A DNA stretch of 64,000 nucleotides from NCBI GenBank assembly GCA_964408455.1, contig CAYOZN010000010.1, forward strand, positions 62,001 to 126,000, given 5' to 3'. Shown piece after piece: positions 45,216-54,689 of the stretch (positions are counted from its first letter, which is position 1; each line of letters begins with the position of its first letter). This stretch comes from CAYOZN01 sp964408455. Its GTDB lineage: Bacteria > Planctomycetota > Phycisphaerae > UBA1845 > UTPLA1. The notes under the pieces are model-generated. The model had not been told where the DNA came from. It saw only the letters and a program-made list of their open reading frames with translations, and did no database searches. The position numbers and the translations under genes were made by a program.

Positions 45216-48200
45216 CGTCCATGCACTTCGTCGATCATTTCATAAAAAACCCGGTCAAAGTCGCCGTGGGCGTCATTCTGCTCGTACTGTTCGGGCTGTT
45301 GACGATCGTGCCGCCGTCGATTGCCCCGTCGCCGATCCGGGTGCCGGTCCAACTCACGCCATCTACCGACGAGCCCATCGTCACCGTCACCACCACCTGG
45401 GAAGGGGCAAGCCCCGAGGAAGTCGAGCGCGAGATCATCGACAAGCAGGAGGATGTGCTCAAGGGCATCCAGAATCTGAAGAAGATGACCAGCACTGCTA
45501 CTCAGGGGCAGGGCTCCATCGAACTCGAGTTTCGCGTCGGCACCAACCAGGACATCGCCAAGCAGGATGCATCCGATGCCCTGCGGCAGGTCAAGTACCA
45601 GATACCCCAGGACGAATTCGACAACCCCACGGTCAAGAGCGGGCGCGAGTTCGGCGAAGAGGCGATCGCCTGGATCATCATGTCCAGCGATCGCGACGAT
45701 ATCTACGTCCCCGATCTGTACACATTCGCCTGGGAAGACATAAAGCCGATGCTCGAGCGCGTCGACGGCATTTCCTCCGTCAACGTTCTCGGCGGGCGCG
45801 AGCGCGAAATCCAGGTCATCATCGACGGCCACCGGCTCGCCCAGGCGGGCATCACCTTCACCGAGCTGTCCAGCGCCATACAGTTGCAGAACACCAACGT
45901 TGCCGCCGGCAACCTCGCGCAGGGCAAACGCGACATCCTCATCCGCACGATGGGCCGCTACGAGTCGCTCGACGAAATCCGGCGCACCGTGGTAAAGGTC
46001 GGCACCGGCGGCCCGATCCGTATCGAAGACGTCGCCGAGGTGCGCGACACCTTCAAGAAGCAATACGGCTTCGTGCGCAGCAAGGGCAAGTTCGTGATGG
46101 CCATTCCGGCCTATCGCGAAATCGGCTCGAACGTCATCCAGACCATGGAGGGCCTCAAGGTTGCCATCGCCGATGTCAACCGGCAGGTGCTCGAGCCTCG
46201 CGGCCTCAGGCTCGAACTGACGCAGGTCTACGACGAGACAACCTACATCAACTCCTCCATCGACCTGGTGAAGGAGAACATCATCTACGGCGGCGTGCTG
46301 GCCATCATCGTGCTGATGTTGTTCCTGCGCAGCCTCAGCGCCACCACCATCGTCGCCATCGCCATTCCGATCTCGATCATCGGCACTTTCCTGATCATCC
46401 CCATCGCCAACCGCACGGTGAATGTCGTCATGCTGGCCGGCCTGGCCTTCGCGGTCGGCATGGTCGTCGATAATTCCATCGTCGTCCTTGAGAACATCTA
46501 TCGCCATCGCGAAATGGGCAAGAGCCGCGTTCAGGCCGCCTCCGACGGCGCTACGGAAGTGTGGGGCGCCGTGCTCGCCAACACGCTCACCACGATGATC
46601 GTCTTCCTCCCCATCATCTTCGTACAGGAGGAGGCCGGTCAGCTCTTCAAGGACATTGCCATCGCCATCGGCGGTGCCGTCGGACTGTCGCTGATTGTCT
46701 CCATCGCCGTGATACCGCCGCTCGCCGCGCGCATCCTGCACACCGGCGGCAAGTTCAAGATGAGCGAAGAAGGCCAGAGCTGGTTTTCGCGGGCCGTCGC
46801 CAATCTGGTGATGGCCATCAACCGCCATCTGCCCACACGCCTGGCCGTCGTCATCGGCTTCATGGCGCTGTCGATCGGCATCAGCTGGAACATCTCCCCC
46901 GAGCCCAGCTATCTCCCGACCGGCAACAAGAACCTCATCTTCGGCTTCTTGATGACGCCGCCGGGCTACAACGTGAACGAGTTCGCGCGGATCGGACGCA
47001 TGCTCGAAGATGGCGACCCCCAGCGCGGCATCATCGGCATCCGCCGGTTCTGGGAAGTCGAGCAGGGCTCCCCCGAGCACCGGCAGTTGCAGAAGGAGTG
47101 GCTCGAATTCGTCGAGCGCGTCGCCGTGCCTCGCGAAGAAGCGCAGATCCGCCAGATCGAGCAGCAGCTTGCCTCCGGCAAGCTCGATGGCGAAGACCGC
47201 CGCAAGGCCAAACAGCAGATTCGCGAGCACACCCGCAAGATCGCCGAGTGGCGCGTCCCGCCGCCGGCCATCGAGAATTTCTTCTTCGTCGCCTTCGGCG
47301 GCGGCTGCTTCATGGGCTGCTCCAGCCAGGACCCTGAGCTGATCCGCCCGTTGCAGAACGTCCTTAACTCCACCGGTTTCATCGTTCCAGACTCGATGGC
47401 CTTCTTCTTCCAGCCCTCCATCTTCAACATGGAATCGGGAAATTCCGTCGACGTCGAAGTGCGGGGCGAAGACCTGGAGGAAGTCACGCGGGCCGGTCTG
47501 TCCCTGTTCGTTGCGTGCCGCAATCGCTTCGGCCGCGTCGAGCCAAATCCGCGCAACTTCTTCATGGACCGGCGCGAGGATCAGATCAGGCCCGACCGCA
47601 TCAAGGCCGGCGATCTCGGCCTCACCGTTGCCGATATCGGCTCCATCATCCGTGCCGGTGGCGACGGTCGCGTGATCGGTCAATACCGCGATCAGGGTCG
47701 CAGCATCGATCTGGCCCTGAAGTTCGCCGGCACCGAAGATCCAACGACCGGCGAAAATGAAACCAGCGAGCTTGCCGGCATCCCCATCTACACGCCAGTC
47801 GGCAGGATTGTTCCGCTGGCGGCCGTCACCAACGTCGAGCGCACCCTCTCCCCGCAGGAAATCCGGCACATTGAGACGCAGCCGGCGGTCAAGCTCACAG
47901 TAACGCCGCCCGAGGGCATTTCGCTTCCCGAAGTCATCAAGACCATTGAAGACGACATCGTCGGGGCAATGCGAGGCGAAGGGTACGGCCCGCAGAAGGC
48001 GACGCTCCCGCCCGGTGTGGTCGTCTCCCTTGCCGGAAACGCCGACAAGCTCCGAGCCACGTGGGACTCGCTGAAGTGGCTGCTCGCGCTGTCCTTCCTC
48101 GTGATTTATCTGCTGATGGCGGGACTATTCGAATCGTTCACCTATCCCTTCGTGATCATCCTTACCGTCCCGCTGGCCGTCGTCGGCGGCTTCATTGGTC

Positions 48201-48754
48201 TGTGGATCGTCCACCGGTGGACCCTCAGCGATCCCACCATGGCCATTCAGGAACTGGACATCCTCACCATCCTCGGCTTCGTCATCCTCCTTGGCATCGT
48301 CGTCAACAACGGCATTCTCATCGTCCACCAGTCGCTGAATAACATCCGGGCCGGCTTCGCCCCGAACGATGCCATTGGCGAGTCAGTCCGCACCCGCATT
48401 CGGCCGATCTTTATGACCGTGCTCACCACGCTGGTGGGGCAGATCATGCTCGTCGTCCGCCCCGGCTCCGGCGCAGAGATCTATCGCGGCGTCGGGGCCG
48501 TCGTCCTCGGCGGTCTTTTCTGTTCCACCGTCTTCACGCTGGTCGTCATCCCCGCCATGCTGTCGATGTTCATCGGCGCCCAAGTGACGCTTGGCCGCCT
48601 GCTCTTCAATCGCGGGCAGGCCGTCGCCAATATGCCGCCAGGCGCGCCTGCCACGGCTGCCGCCGCCAGCCCACCCGAGCGCGAGCCCCGCACCCCCTCT
48701 GCCCCGCACATGCCCCGCCCGGCAACCAGCCTGCACAGCGACAGCCCGCCCTGA
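45212..48754 (+). CDS. RND-family efflux transporter, inner-membrane pump
   Basis: 1180 residues, longer than the usual ~1040. Twelve-helix RND layout with TM4 motif AFAVGMVVDNSIVVLENIYR (proton-relay Asp near 418; the second Asp of AcrB is Asn here). The second periplasmic half has an extra ~110 residues (about 605-715) with a charged coiled stretch (IRQIEQQLASGKLDGEDRRK) and a GGGCFMGCSSQD segment. The C-terminus has a Pro/Ala-rich tail. The GTG at 45212 overlaps the adaptor stop; ATG 45221 is the alternative. Substrate unknown. Confidence 0.93.
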   Translation: MTSMHFVDHFIKNPVKVAVGVILLVLFGLLTIVPPSIAPSPIRVPVQLTPSTDEPIVTVTTTWEGASPEEVEREIIDKQEDVLKGIQNLKKMTSTATQGQGSIELEFRVGTNQDIAKQDASDALRQVKYQIPQDEFDNPTVKSGREFGEEAIAWIIMSSDRDDIYVPDLYTFAWEDIKPMLERVDGISSVNVLGGREREIQVIIDGHRLAQAGITFTELSSAIQLQNTNVAAGNLAQGKRDILIRTMGRYESLDEIRRTVVKVGTGGPIRIEDVAEVRDTFKKQYGFVRSKGKFVMAIPAYREIGSNVIQTMEGLKVAIADVNRQVLEPRGLRLELTQVYDETTYINSSIDLVKENIIYGGVLAIIVLMLFLRSLSATTIVAIAIPISIIGTFLIIPIANRTVNVVMLAGLAFAVGMVVDNSIVVLENIYRHREMGKSRVQAASDGATEVWGAVLANTLTTMIVFLPIIFVQEEAGQLFKDIAIAIGGAVGLSLIVSIAVIPPLAARILHTGGKFKMSEEGQSWFSRAVANLVMAINRHLPTRLAVVIGFMALSIGISWNISPEPSYLPTGNKNLIFGFLMTPPGYNVNEFARIGRMLEDGDPQRGIIGIRRFWEVEQGSPEHRQLQKEWLEFVERVAVPREEAQIRQIEQQLASGKLDGEDRRKAKQQIREHTRKIAEWRVPPPAIENFFFVAFGGGCFMGCSSQDPELIRPLQNVLNSTGFIVPDSMAFFFQPSIFNMESGNSVDVEVRGEDLEEVTRAGLSLFVACRNRFGRVEPNPRNFFMDRREDQIRPDRIKAGDLGLTVADIGSIIRAGGDGRVIGQYRDQGRSIDLALKFAGTEDPTTGENETSELAGIPIYTPVGRIVPLAAVTNVERTLSPQEIRHIETQPAVKLTVTPPEGISLPEVIKTIEDDIVGAMRGEGYGPQKATLPPGVVVSLAGNADKLRATWDSLKWLLALSFLVIYLLMAGLFESFTYPFVIILTVPLAVVGGFIGLWIVHRWTLSDPTMAIQELDILTILGFVILLGIVVNNGILIVHQSLNNIRAGFAPNDAIGESVRTRIRPIFMTVLTTLVGQIMLVVRPGSGAEIYRGVGAVVLGGLFCSTVFTLVVIPAMLSMFIGAQVTLGRLLFNRGQAVANMPPGAPATAAAASPPEREPRTPSAPHMPRPATSLHSDSPP

Positions 48755-48764
48755 TCGTCGCCCC

Positions 48765-49000
48765 GCGTGCCACTGCTTCAAGCAGTGCCGCGCACCAGTA
48801 CCCATCGTGTGCCACTGCTTCAAGCAGTGCCGCGCACCAGTACCCCTCGTGTGCCACTGCCTCAAGCAGTGCCGCGCACCAGTACCCATCGTGTGCCACT
48901 GCTTCAAGCAGTGCCGCGCACCAGTACCCATCGTGTGTCACTGCCCCAAGCAGTGCCGCGCACCAGTACCCCCGTGTGCCACTGCTTCAAGCAGTGCCGC
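48765..49000. repeat. Tandem array of six 42-bp palindromic repeats
   Basis: Starts 10 bp past the RND pump stop. The unit has arms CACTGCTT and AAGCAGTG then CCGCGCACCAGTACCC(A/C)TC. Copies 3 and 5 carry arm changes; copy 5 is a base shorter at its end and the last copy is truncated. Period 42 bp, so open in all plus frames by chance. It belongs to the same hairpin family as 10055-10153. No T tract. Confidence 0.93.
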
Positions 49001-49060
49001 CACGCAGGACTTGAGCTTCACCGCCTTGCCCGCTTTACTTCCCGGCAAAGGAATCTACTC

Positions 49061-49864
49061 ATGCCCACCCGCCGAATCATTCGCTTCCTCTGTCCCGCCG
49101 GAACGGTGCGCGTCGGCGAATGGCAGGATGAGTGTCACGCCCGCTGCATCGATGGCGATCCCTGTGGCGCGCACTCCCTCGCCCGTGAGACGACCGCCAT
49201 CGCCCGCCTGCTGGCACCGGTCGATCCGCCCAACATCATCGCCATCGGCCGCAACTACGCCGAGCATGCCGCCGAAATGAAGGCGGAGGCGAATGCCGAG
49301 CCGCTCATCTTCCTCAAGGCGACGTCGTCTATCATCGCCCACGGCGAGAACATCGTGCTGCCGCCGCAGGCCCCGTCCGAAGTTGATTTCGAAGCCGAGC
49401 TGGCAGTCGTCATCGGCCGCCGCGCGAAGAAGGTCACGGAGGCCGAGGCGCTTGCACACGTGTTCGGTTACACCTGCGCGAACGACGTCTCCGCGCGCGA
49501 CTGCCAGAAGCGGCGCGACAAGCAGTGGGCCCGCGGCAAGAGCTTCGATACCTTCTGCCCCATCGGCCCGTGGATTATTCCAGCCGCCGAGCTCGACCCG
49601 TCCGCGCTGGATGTGCGCTCGGCCCTCAATGGTGAGCCCATGCAGGCCGGCAACACGCGCGACATGCTCTTTTCCGTTCCATTTCTCATCAGCTATCTGT
49701 CGCATCAGTTCACGCTGCTGCCCGGCACCGTCATCCTCACCGGCACACCCGCCGGCGTCGGTTCCGCGCGTAACCCGCCGCGATTTCTTGCCAGCGGCGA
49801 CGAGATCACCGTCGACATCGCCGGCATCGGCGTCCTGTCCAATCGCGTGGTTACCGGCGGTTGA
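49061..49864 (+). CDS. Fumarylacetoacetate hydrolase-family protein
   Basis: 267 residues from ATG 49061 (AAAGGAA upstream). The family core is clear: IIAIGRNYAEHAAEM, PLIFLKATSSIIAHGENIVL, SEVDFEAELAVVIGRRAKKV with the metal-binding glutamates, YTCANDVSARDCQ, KSFDTFCPIGPWII and LLPGTVILTGTPAGVGSARN. The family hydrolyses or decarboxylates 2-oxo acid type compounds. Frame extension into the upstream repeat array is spurious. Confidence 0.92.
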   Translation: MPTRRIIRFLCPAGTVRVGEWQDECHARCIDGDPCGAHSLARETTAIARLLAPVDPPNIIAIGRNYAEHAAEMKAEANAEPLIFLKATSSIIAHGENIVLPPQAPSEVDFEAELAVVIGRRAKKVTEAEALAHVFGYTCANDVSARDCQKRRDKQWARGKSFDTFCPIGPWIIPAAELDPSALDVRSALNGEPMQAGNTRDMLFSVPFLISYLSHQFTLLPGTVILTGTPAGVGSARNPPRFLASGDEITVDIAGIGVLSNRVVTGG

Positions 49865-50021
49865 ACCAGTGCAATCCCGGTTATCGGCTGCACCACGACC
49901 GGCATGATTCCAAACCGTGCGCATTTCCCTGATGCCCAGCCTCAATTGCGCCGCGCCAGTGCGCCTGCTTCCACGCATTCACGCTGAATCCCCGCGCCGG
50001 CCTACCCGATAAAAGCCGGTC

Positions 50022-50459
50022 ATGGCGATTGACTCATTCCTGGAGCAGGCTCGCCAGTTCCGTCGGCACGAGACGTCGTTCCGCGCCTATCTGGAGCCCG
50101 TGCGCGAACACGCCGAGAGGTTTCGTCTTGCCATTCCCGATGCGCAGACCGGCCTGGCGGTGATCGATGTCAGCGAAGGAGGGCTGGGTCTGCGCAGCAA
50201 TCTCTTCCTGCCCCGGAGCCTGCGCGTATTGCTACAGGTCTGGCTCGATCCGGAACACTGCGAGAATCCATCGCCGCCGCTGCACATTCACGCGATCGTG
50301 CGCCGCTGCACCCCTGTCGATCACCGACCCACCTATCGCGTCGGCATGCAATTCGCCGATGCCGGCGGCATCGATGAACAGCGCCTCATCGCCGCCGTCC
50401 GCGAGGCCAGAAGTGCCGCGCAGGCCGCCGGGGCCGTCACCGGGAGGGCAGAGCCATGA
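50022..50459 (+). CDS. PilZ-like domain protein
   Basis: 145 residues. AVIDVSEGGLGLRSNLFLP resembles the D/NxSxxG motif of PilZ, followed by a beta-rich segment ending YRVGMQFAD. The N-terminal RxxxR arginines are not clearly present, so c-di-GMP binding is uncertain. Its stop overlaps the ATG of the GspE gene by 4 bp, placing it at the head of the secretion/pilus operon where PilZ regulators are common. Confidence 0.6.
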   Translation: MAIDSFLEQARQFRRHETSFRAYLEPVREHAERFRLAIPDAQTGLAVIDVSEGGLGLRSNLFLPRSLRVLLQVWLDPEHCENPSPPLHIHAIVRRCTPVDHRPTYRVGMQFADAGGIDEQRLIAAVREARSAAQAAGAVTGRAEP

Positions 50460-52123
50460 TCGTCGCCGAAGCCTCCGAGCTGCGCGATCAACTGCTTGCC
50501 GCCGGCGTCCTGCCGCCCGCTGAAGTCCAAGCGGCTGAAAAGCGCGCCGCCGAGAAGAACGTCGACCTGGAAACGCTGCTACGCCGCGAGAAGAAGCTCA
50601 GCGGCCTTCAGCTTTCCGCGCTGCGCGCCATGCGGACCGGCGTACCCTATTGCAACATCACCGACTACATCCCGACCATGAAAAATGCCGGCCTGATCTC
50701 CGAAGAACTGGCACGCCGGCACGTCATGTTCCCCATTTTCGATCTCGATGACGTCATCACGCTGGTCATGGAGAATCCCCACGATCTGACCGGCATCGAC
50801 CAGGTCCGCCGCCTGACGCGAAAAGAGGTCGACGTCGCGCTCGCCGACCGCGACCACGTGCTCGGTCTCATCGAGCGCGCCTACGGCGCCGCCAAGTATC
50901 TCACGACCGGTTCGGTCACCGATTCGCTGAAGGGTATTGGTGAGGCCGCGGCCGCCAACGAATCGCAACCCGTCATCCGGCTCGTCAACGATCTGATCAA
51001 TGAGGCGGTGCGGCAGGGGGCCTCCGACATCCACATCGAGCCCAGCGAGCACGAGCTGCGCGTCCGCATCCGGGTCGACGGCGTCCTGCGCGAGATCGCC
51101 GCGCCGCCCGCCGGCCTGCTCCGCGCCCTCATCTCCCGCATCAAGATCATGGCCCGGCTCGATATTGCCCAGACCCGCGCCCCGCAGGACGGCGCAATCG
51201 ATTACCGGCACGATGATCAGGAAGTCGTGCTTCGCGTCAGCATTTTGCCATCCATCTTTGGCGAAGTCGCCGTACTGCGCATCCTGCGAAATGGCTCGCA
51301 GGGTATCACGCTGCTCGAATTGGGCATGAACCACGCGGTGCTCGATCGCTTTCAGCGCATCGTCACCAACGCCCACGGCATGATTCTCGTCTCCGGCCCG
51401 ACCGGCTCGGGTAAGTCCACGACGCTCTACGCCGCGATGAAGTCCATCGCCAGCCCTCAGAAGAACATCATCGCCATCGAGGACCCCGTCGAGTATCGCA
51501 CCACGCTCATCCGCCAGGTGCAGGTCAACCCCGAGGCCGATCTGACGTTCGCCAACGGTCTGCGGTCGATCCTGCGGCAGGACCCCGACGTCGTGATGGT
51601 CGGCGAGATTCGCGACTCTGAAACTGCCGAGATCGCGGTGCAGGCGTCGCTCACCGGTCACCTGGTGCTCAGCACCGTCCACACGAATGACTCGATCGGC
51701 GCCGTCGCCCGTCTGCGCGATCTGGGCGTCGCCGAGTACATGATCTCGGCGTCGCTATTGGCGGTGCTGGCCCAGCGCCTCTGCCGCCGCGTCTGCCCCG
51801 ACTGCAAGACGCCCGATGCCCCGGCGCCGGCGATGCTGGAGGCGATCGGGCTCGATCCGAAGAACCTCGATTTCGAGCCGATGCGCGGCAAAGGCTGCCG
51901 CCGCTGCGTCGGCACCGGCTATCTGGGCCGCATCGGCATTTACGAATTGTTCGAAGTGAACGAGGAGTTCAGCGATCTCATCGTCCGAGGCGAACCGTCG
52001 GAGGCGATGCGCGCCCGCGCCCGGCAGCGAGGCATGCGCTTCCTCGTCGAGGATGGCGTCGAAAAGGTGCGCCAGGGTGCGACGAGCGTCGAAGAAGTGG
52101 CCCGGCTGGCCGGCCGCAATTGA
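50456..52123 (+). CDS. GspE/PilB-type assembly ATPase
   Basis: 555 residues. N-terminal MshEN-like domain (1-160), then the ATPase core: VSGPTGSGKSTTLYAAMKS (Walker A near 315), IAIEDPVEYRTTLIRQVQVN (Asp box), SILRQDPDVVMVGEIRDSET (Walker B), LSTVHTNDSIGAVARLRDLG (His box). A zinc tetracysteine is visible in LCRRVCPDCK and KGCRRCVGTGYLGR. Powers pilin polymerisation from the cytoplasm. First core gene of the operon. Confidence 0.95.
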   Translation: MIVAEASELRDQLLAAGVLPPAEVQAAEKRAAEKNVDLETLLRREKKLSGLQLSALRAMRTGVPYCNITDYIPTMKNAGLISEELARRHVMFPIFDLDDVITLVMENPHDLTGIDQVRRLTRKEVDVALADRDHVLGLIERAYGAAKYLTTGSVTDSLKGIGEAAAANESQPVIRLVNDLINEAVRQGASDIHIEPSEHELRVRIRVDGVLREIAAPPAGLLRALISRIKIMARLDIAQTRAPQDGAIDYRHDDQEVVLRVSILPSIFGEVAVLRILRNGSQGITLLELGMNHAVLDRFQRIVTNAHGMILVSGPTGSGKSTTLYAAMKSIASPQKNIIAIEDPVEYRTTLIRQVQVNPEADLTFANGLRSILRQDPDVVMVGEIRDSETAEIAVQASLTGHLVLSTVHTNDSIGAVARLRDLGVAEYMISASLLAVLAQRLCRRVCPDCKTPDAPAPAMLEAIGLDPKNLDFEPMRGKGCRRCVGTGYLGRIGIYELFEVNEEFSDLIVRGEPSEAMRARARQRGMRFLVEDGVEKVRQGATSVEEVARLAGRN

Positions 52124-52230
52124 TCGGCCCGCGTGGCACCGGTTTCGATGCGGTGCGATACAGCCCAACCGCGGGGTTCGTTTTTCACAAAAGGTGCGGC
52201 GTCCGACGCCGGCCGCGCCGTGACAATATT

Positions 52231-53454
52231 ATGGCACTATTTTCCGTACAGTATGCACTGCCCTCCGGCACGATCGGCCGCGAAGAGGTCGACGCCGACT
52301 CCGAACGCGCCGCGCTGGCCCGCATCGAGGCCGACGGCCGTACGCCCATCAGCGTCGAACTCGCCGGCCCGCCCACGGCCGCAGCCGGCCGCGTGCGCCG
52401 CACGCGCGGCGGCCGCCCGTCGAAGCGCGCCCTGCTCGACTTCACCCACCAGCTCACCGCCGTCGCCGAAAGCGGCATTCCCATCGTCGCCGGCCTGAAG
52501 GCCGTTGCCGAACAGACCGGTCATCCCCCGATGAAGGCCGCCATTCAGCGCATCGTCGGCCGGATCGAAGGCGGCCGAACCCTCGCCGACGCCATGGACG
52601 CCGAGCCCGACGTCTTCTCGGAACTGTACGTGAAAACCGTCGCCGCCGGCGAGGCGGCTGGCAAAGTCCCCGAGGTGCTCTCCTCGATTGCGCGATATCT
52701 CGAACAGGAAGCCGAGACGGCTTCGCAGATTCGTTCGGCCCTGACCTATCCCGCCATCGTCGTCGGCTCGCTGATCCTGGCGACCACGGTTCTGCTGGTA
52801 TTCGTCGTGCCGCAGTTCGAGGAGATGTTCGCCAAGTTCAACGCCGATCTGCCGCTGCCCACGCGCATGCTGATCGGGGCCAGCAACGCCGTCACGGAAC
52901 ATTACATCGTGCTCACCATCGTCGTGGTGGGCGGTGTCTTCGCGGTGCGACGCCTTCTCGACTACAAGGCCGTGCGGCAGCGCGTCGACCGCCAGATTTT
53001 GAAGACCCCCGTCTTCGGAAACCTGCTGCTCGGCATCTACATGGTTCGCCTCATCGAACTGCTCGATCTGCTCATGCAGGCGGCGCTGCCCATCATCCAG
53101 TCCCTTCGCGTCACCACTGACAGCATGACCAACGAGGCCCTCCGCGACGACGTTCGCCGCATCACTCGCTCCGTCGAGGGCGGGCACTCGCTCACGCAGG
53201 CTTTCTCGGAGACCCGCTGGCTCACGCCGCTGGTCAAGCGCATGCTCGCCATCGGCGAAGAGTCCGGTCGCACCGACCAGATATTCGACTATCTCAAGAA
53301 GTATTATGCGACGCAGACGCAGCGAAGCATCAAGCTGTTATCGACGCTCATTGAGCCGATAATGGTTACCGGCCTCGCTGCAATCGTACTTTTCTTTGCG
53401 CTGGCGATCTTTTTACCGATGTGGAGGTTGTTAAAGATCGTCGGTACGGCCTGA
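52231..53454 (+). CDS. GspF/PilC-type inner-membrane platform protein
   Basis: 407 residues from ATG 52231. Two T2SSF domains (about 70-195 and 275-395): FTHQLTAVAESGIPIVAGLK, YVKTVAAGEAAGKVPEVLSS and MVRLIELLDLLMQAALPIIQ, MLAIGEESGRTDQIFDYLKK. Three membrane helices, including LTYPAIVVGSLILATTVLLV and the C-terminal IMVTGLAAIVLFFALAIFLP. It couples the ATPase to the pilin subunits. Confidence 0.94.
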   Translation: MALFSVQYALPSGTIGREEVDADSERAALARIEADGRTPISVELAGPPTAAAGRVRRTRGGRPSKRALLDFTHQLTAVAESGIPIVAGLKAVAEQTGHPPMKAAIQRIVGRIEGGRTLADAMDAEPDVFSELYVKTVAAGEAAGKVPEVLSSIARYLEQEAETASQIRSALTYPAIVVGSLILATTVLLVFVVPQFEEMFAKFNADLPLPTRMLIGASNAVTEHYIVLTIVVVGGVFAVRRLLDYKAVRQRVDRQILKTPVFGNLLLGIYMVRLIELLDLLMQAALPIIQSLRVTTDSMTNEALRDDVRRITRSVEGGHSLTQAFSETRWLTPLVKRMLAIGEESGRTDQIFDYLKKYYATQTQRSIKLLSTLIEPIMVTGLAAIVLFFALAIFLPMWRLLKIVGTA

Positions 53455-53533
53455 TACCGGCCGTGGCGATGTGCCGCAGGAGTTTGCGACCCGGCGCGCG
53501 TCACTTGTGCACGCACACTACGGAGCAGAAGAA

Positions 53534-53953
53534 ATGAGAAGGAAAAAAGGCTTCACACTGATCGAACTCGTGACCGTCATCGTCATTCTCGGCATTCTCT
53601 CGGCCGTGGCCCTGCCGGTGTACCTTGACTACCGTGCCGATGCCCGCGCCGCCGCCTGCCGTGGCGCCCTCGGTGCCATGCGTGCGGCAATCGCCAACTA
53701 CTATGCCCATGCCGCAACGCCCTCCGGCGGTGGCAATGCCGCCTATCCGACGCTGGCCGTCTTTACCACCGCCAACGCCGTCATGCTCCAGGGCATTCCC
53801 GACAATCCCTACGACACCGACGGAACCGCCAACAACGTCGAAGTCGGCGTGACCAAGGGCACCGTCGTTGGCACCGACGGTGGCTGGGCCTACCGGGCTG
53901 CCACCGGCGAAATCTGGCCCAACACCAATACGGTCGGCGAAAACGGCTTCTGA
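53534..53953 (+). CDS. Major (pseudo)pilin, GspG-like
   Basis: 139 residues. Short leader MRRKKG then FTLIELVTVIVILGILSAVA, the class III prepilin cleavage site (Gly-1, Glu5) and helix. The C-terminal domain includes DYRADARAAACRGALGAMRA and GIPDNPYDTDGTANN, GspG-like. Only a weak purine-rich ribosome site. Major subunit of the filament. Confidence 0.9.
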   Translation: MRRKKGFTLIELVTVIVILGILSAVALPVYLDYRADARAAACRGALGAMRAAIANYYAHAATPSGGGNAAYPTLAVFTTANAVMLQGIPDNPYDTDGTANNVEVGVTKGTVVGTDGGWAYRAATGEIWPNTNTVGENGF

Positions 53954-54074
53954 TCTGCGGCACGCCCCGCGGCGTGCAAACTCGTGATTCGCTTCACGCG
54001 GCACGCTCGCCGCGCCGCGCAGCAGCGCGACGCGTCGCACGTGCCGCTTGTCTTTTCCGCATCGGGGCACCGCC

Positions 54075-54689
54075 ATGACACCGGCACGCGACCATTCGCG
54101 CTTCTGCCTGCCGCGCCGCGGCGCGGTCCGGCGACGGCCCGCAGCGGCGGTGCGTCTCGCGGGATGCCGCACGCCCTTGCCTCCCATGCGCGGCTTTACG
54201 CTCGTTGAGCTTGTTGTCGTCATCGTGCTCATCTCGATCGTGGCCGTTGCCGTGGGCGGACCCACGCTCGGCTTCGTGGGCGACATGCGCAGCGGCAGCG
54301 CCGCCGCCCGGCTGGCCGCCGATTTGCGCTATGCCCAGCGCGTGGCCCTGGCCGCCGGTTTAAAGACCTGGATCGCCTTCGACGCCGCGGGCGACAGCTA
54401 CGCCCTCTATCGCGAAGACCCCGACAACCCCGGGAGTGCCTCCCGAATTGCACTGGCTCATCCGTTCGATCCTTCCACGAACCAGGTGCAATTCGGCGAA
54501 GGTCCGTTCGCCGGCGTCGAAATCAGCGGCGTCAGCATCAACGCCACCGACGAAATCGAATTCGATCACCTCGGCGTGCCGGCCGACGCGAACGGGCTGG
54601 ACCTCGCGGCAATCGCCGAAATCACGCTGTCAAACGGCATAAAAGTGCGCATCCATCCGGCCGGTGGCATGGTGGAGGACACGAGATGA
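54075..54689 (+). CDS. Minor pseudopilin, GspH-like
   Basis: About 204 residues if started at ATG 54075, giving a ~38-residue Arg-rich leader before RG-FTLVELVVVIVLISIVAV. A start at 54186 (MRGFTLVE) would give a conventional leader but has no ribosome site. GspH features follow: ARLAADLRYAQRVALAAGLK and a beta-rich end. It overlaps the next gene by 4 bp. Confidence 0.85.
   Translation: MTPARDHSRFCLPRRGAVRRRPAAAVRLAGCRTPLPPMRGFTLVELVVVIVLISIVAVAVGGPTLGFVGDMRSGSAAARLAADLRYAQRVALAAGLKTWIAFDAAGDSYALYREDPDNPGSASRIALAHPFDPSTNQVQFGEGPFAGVEISGVSINATDEIEFDHLGVPADANGLDLAAIAEITLSNGIKVRIHPAGGMVEDTR

Noticed and set aside
45158..47869. 903-codon open frame antisense to the RND pump
   Set aside because: Same antisense-composition effect; the plus strand is an unmistakable RND transporter.
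48765..49000. CRISPR array
   Set aside because: Units are contiguous tandem repeats with near-identical full length and no unique spacers; no cas genes.
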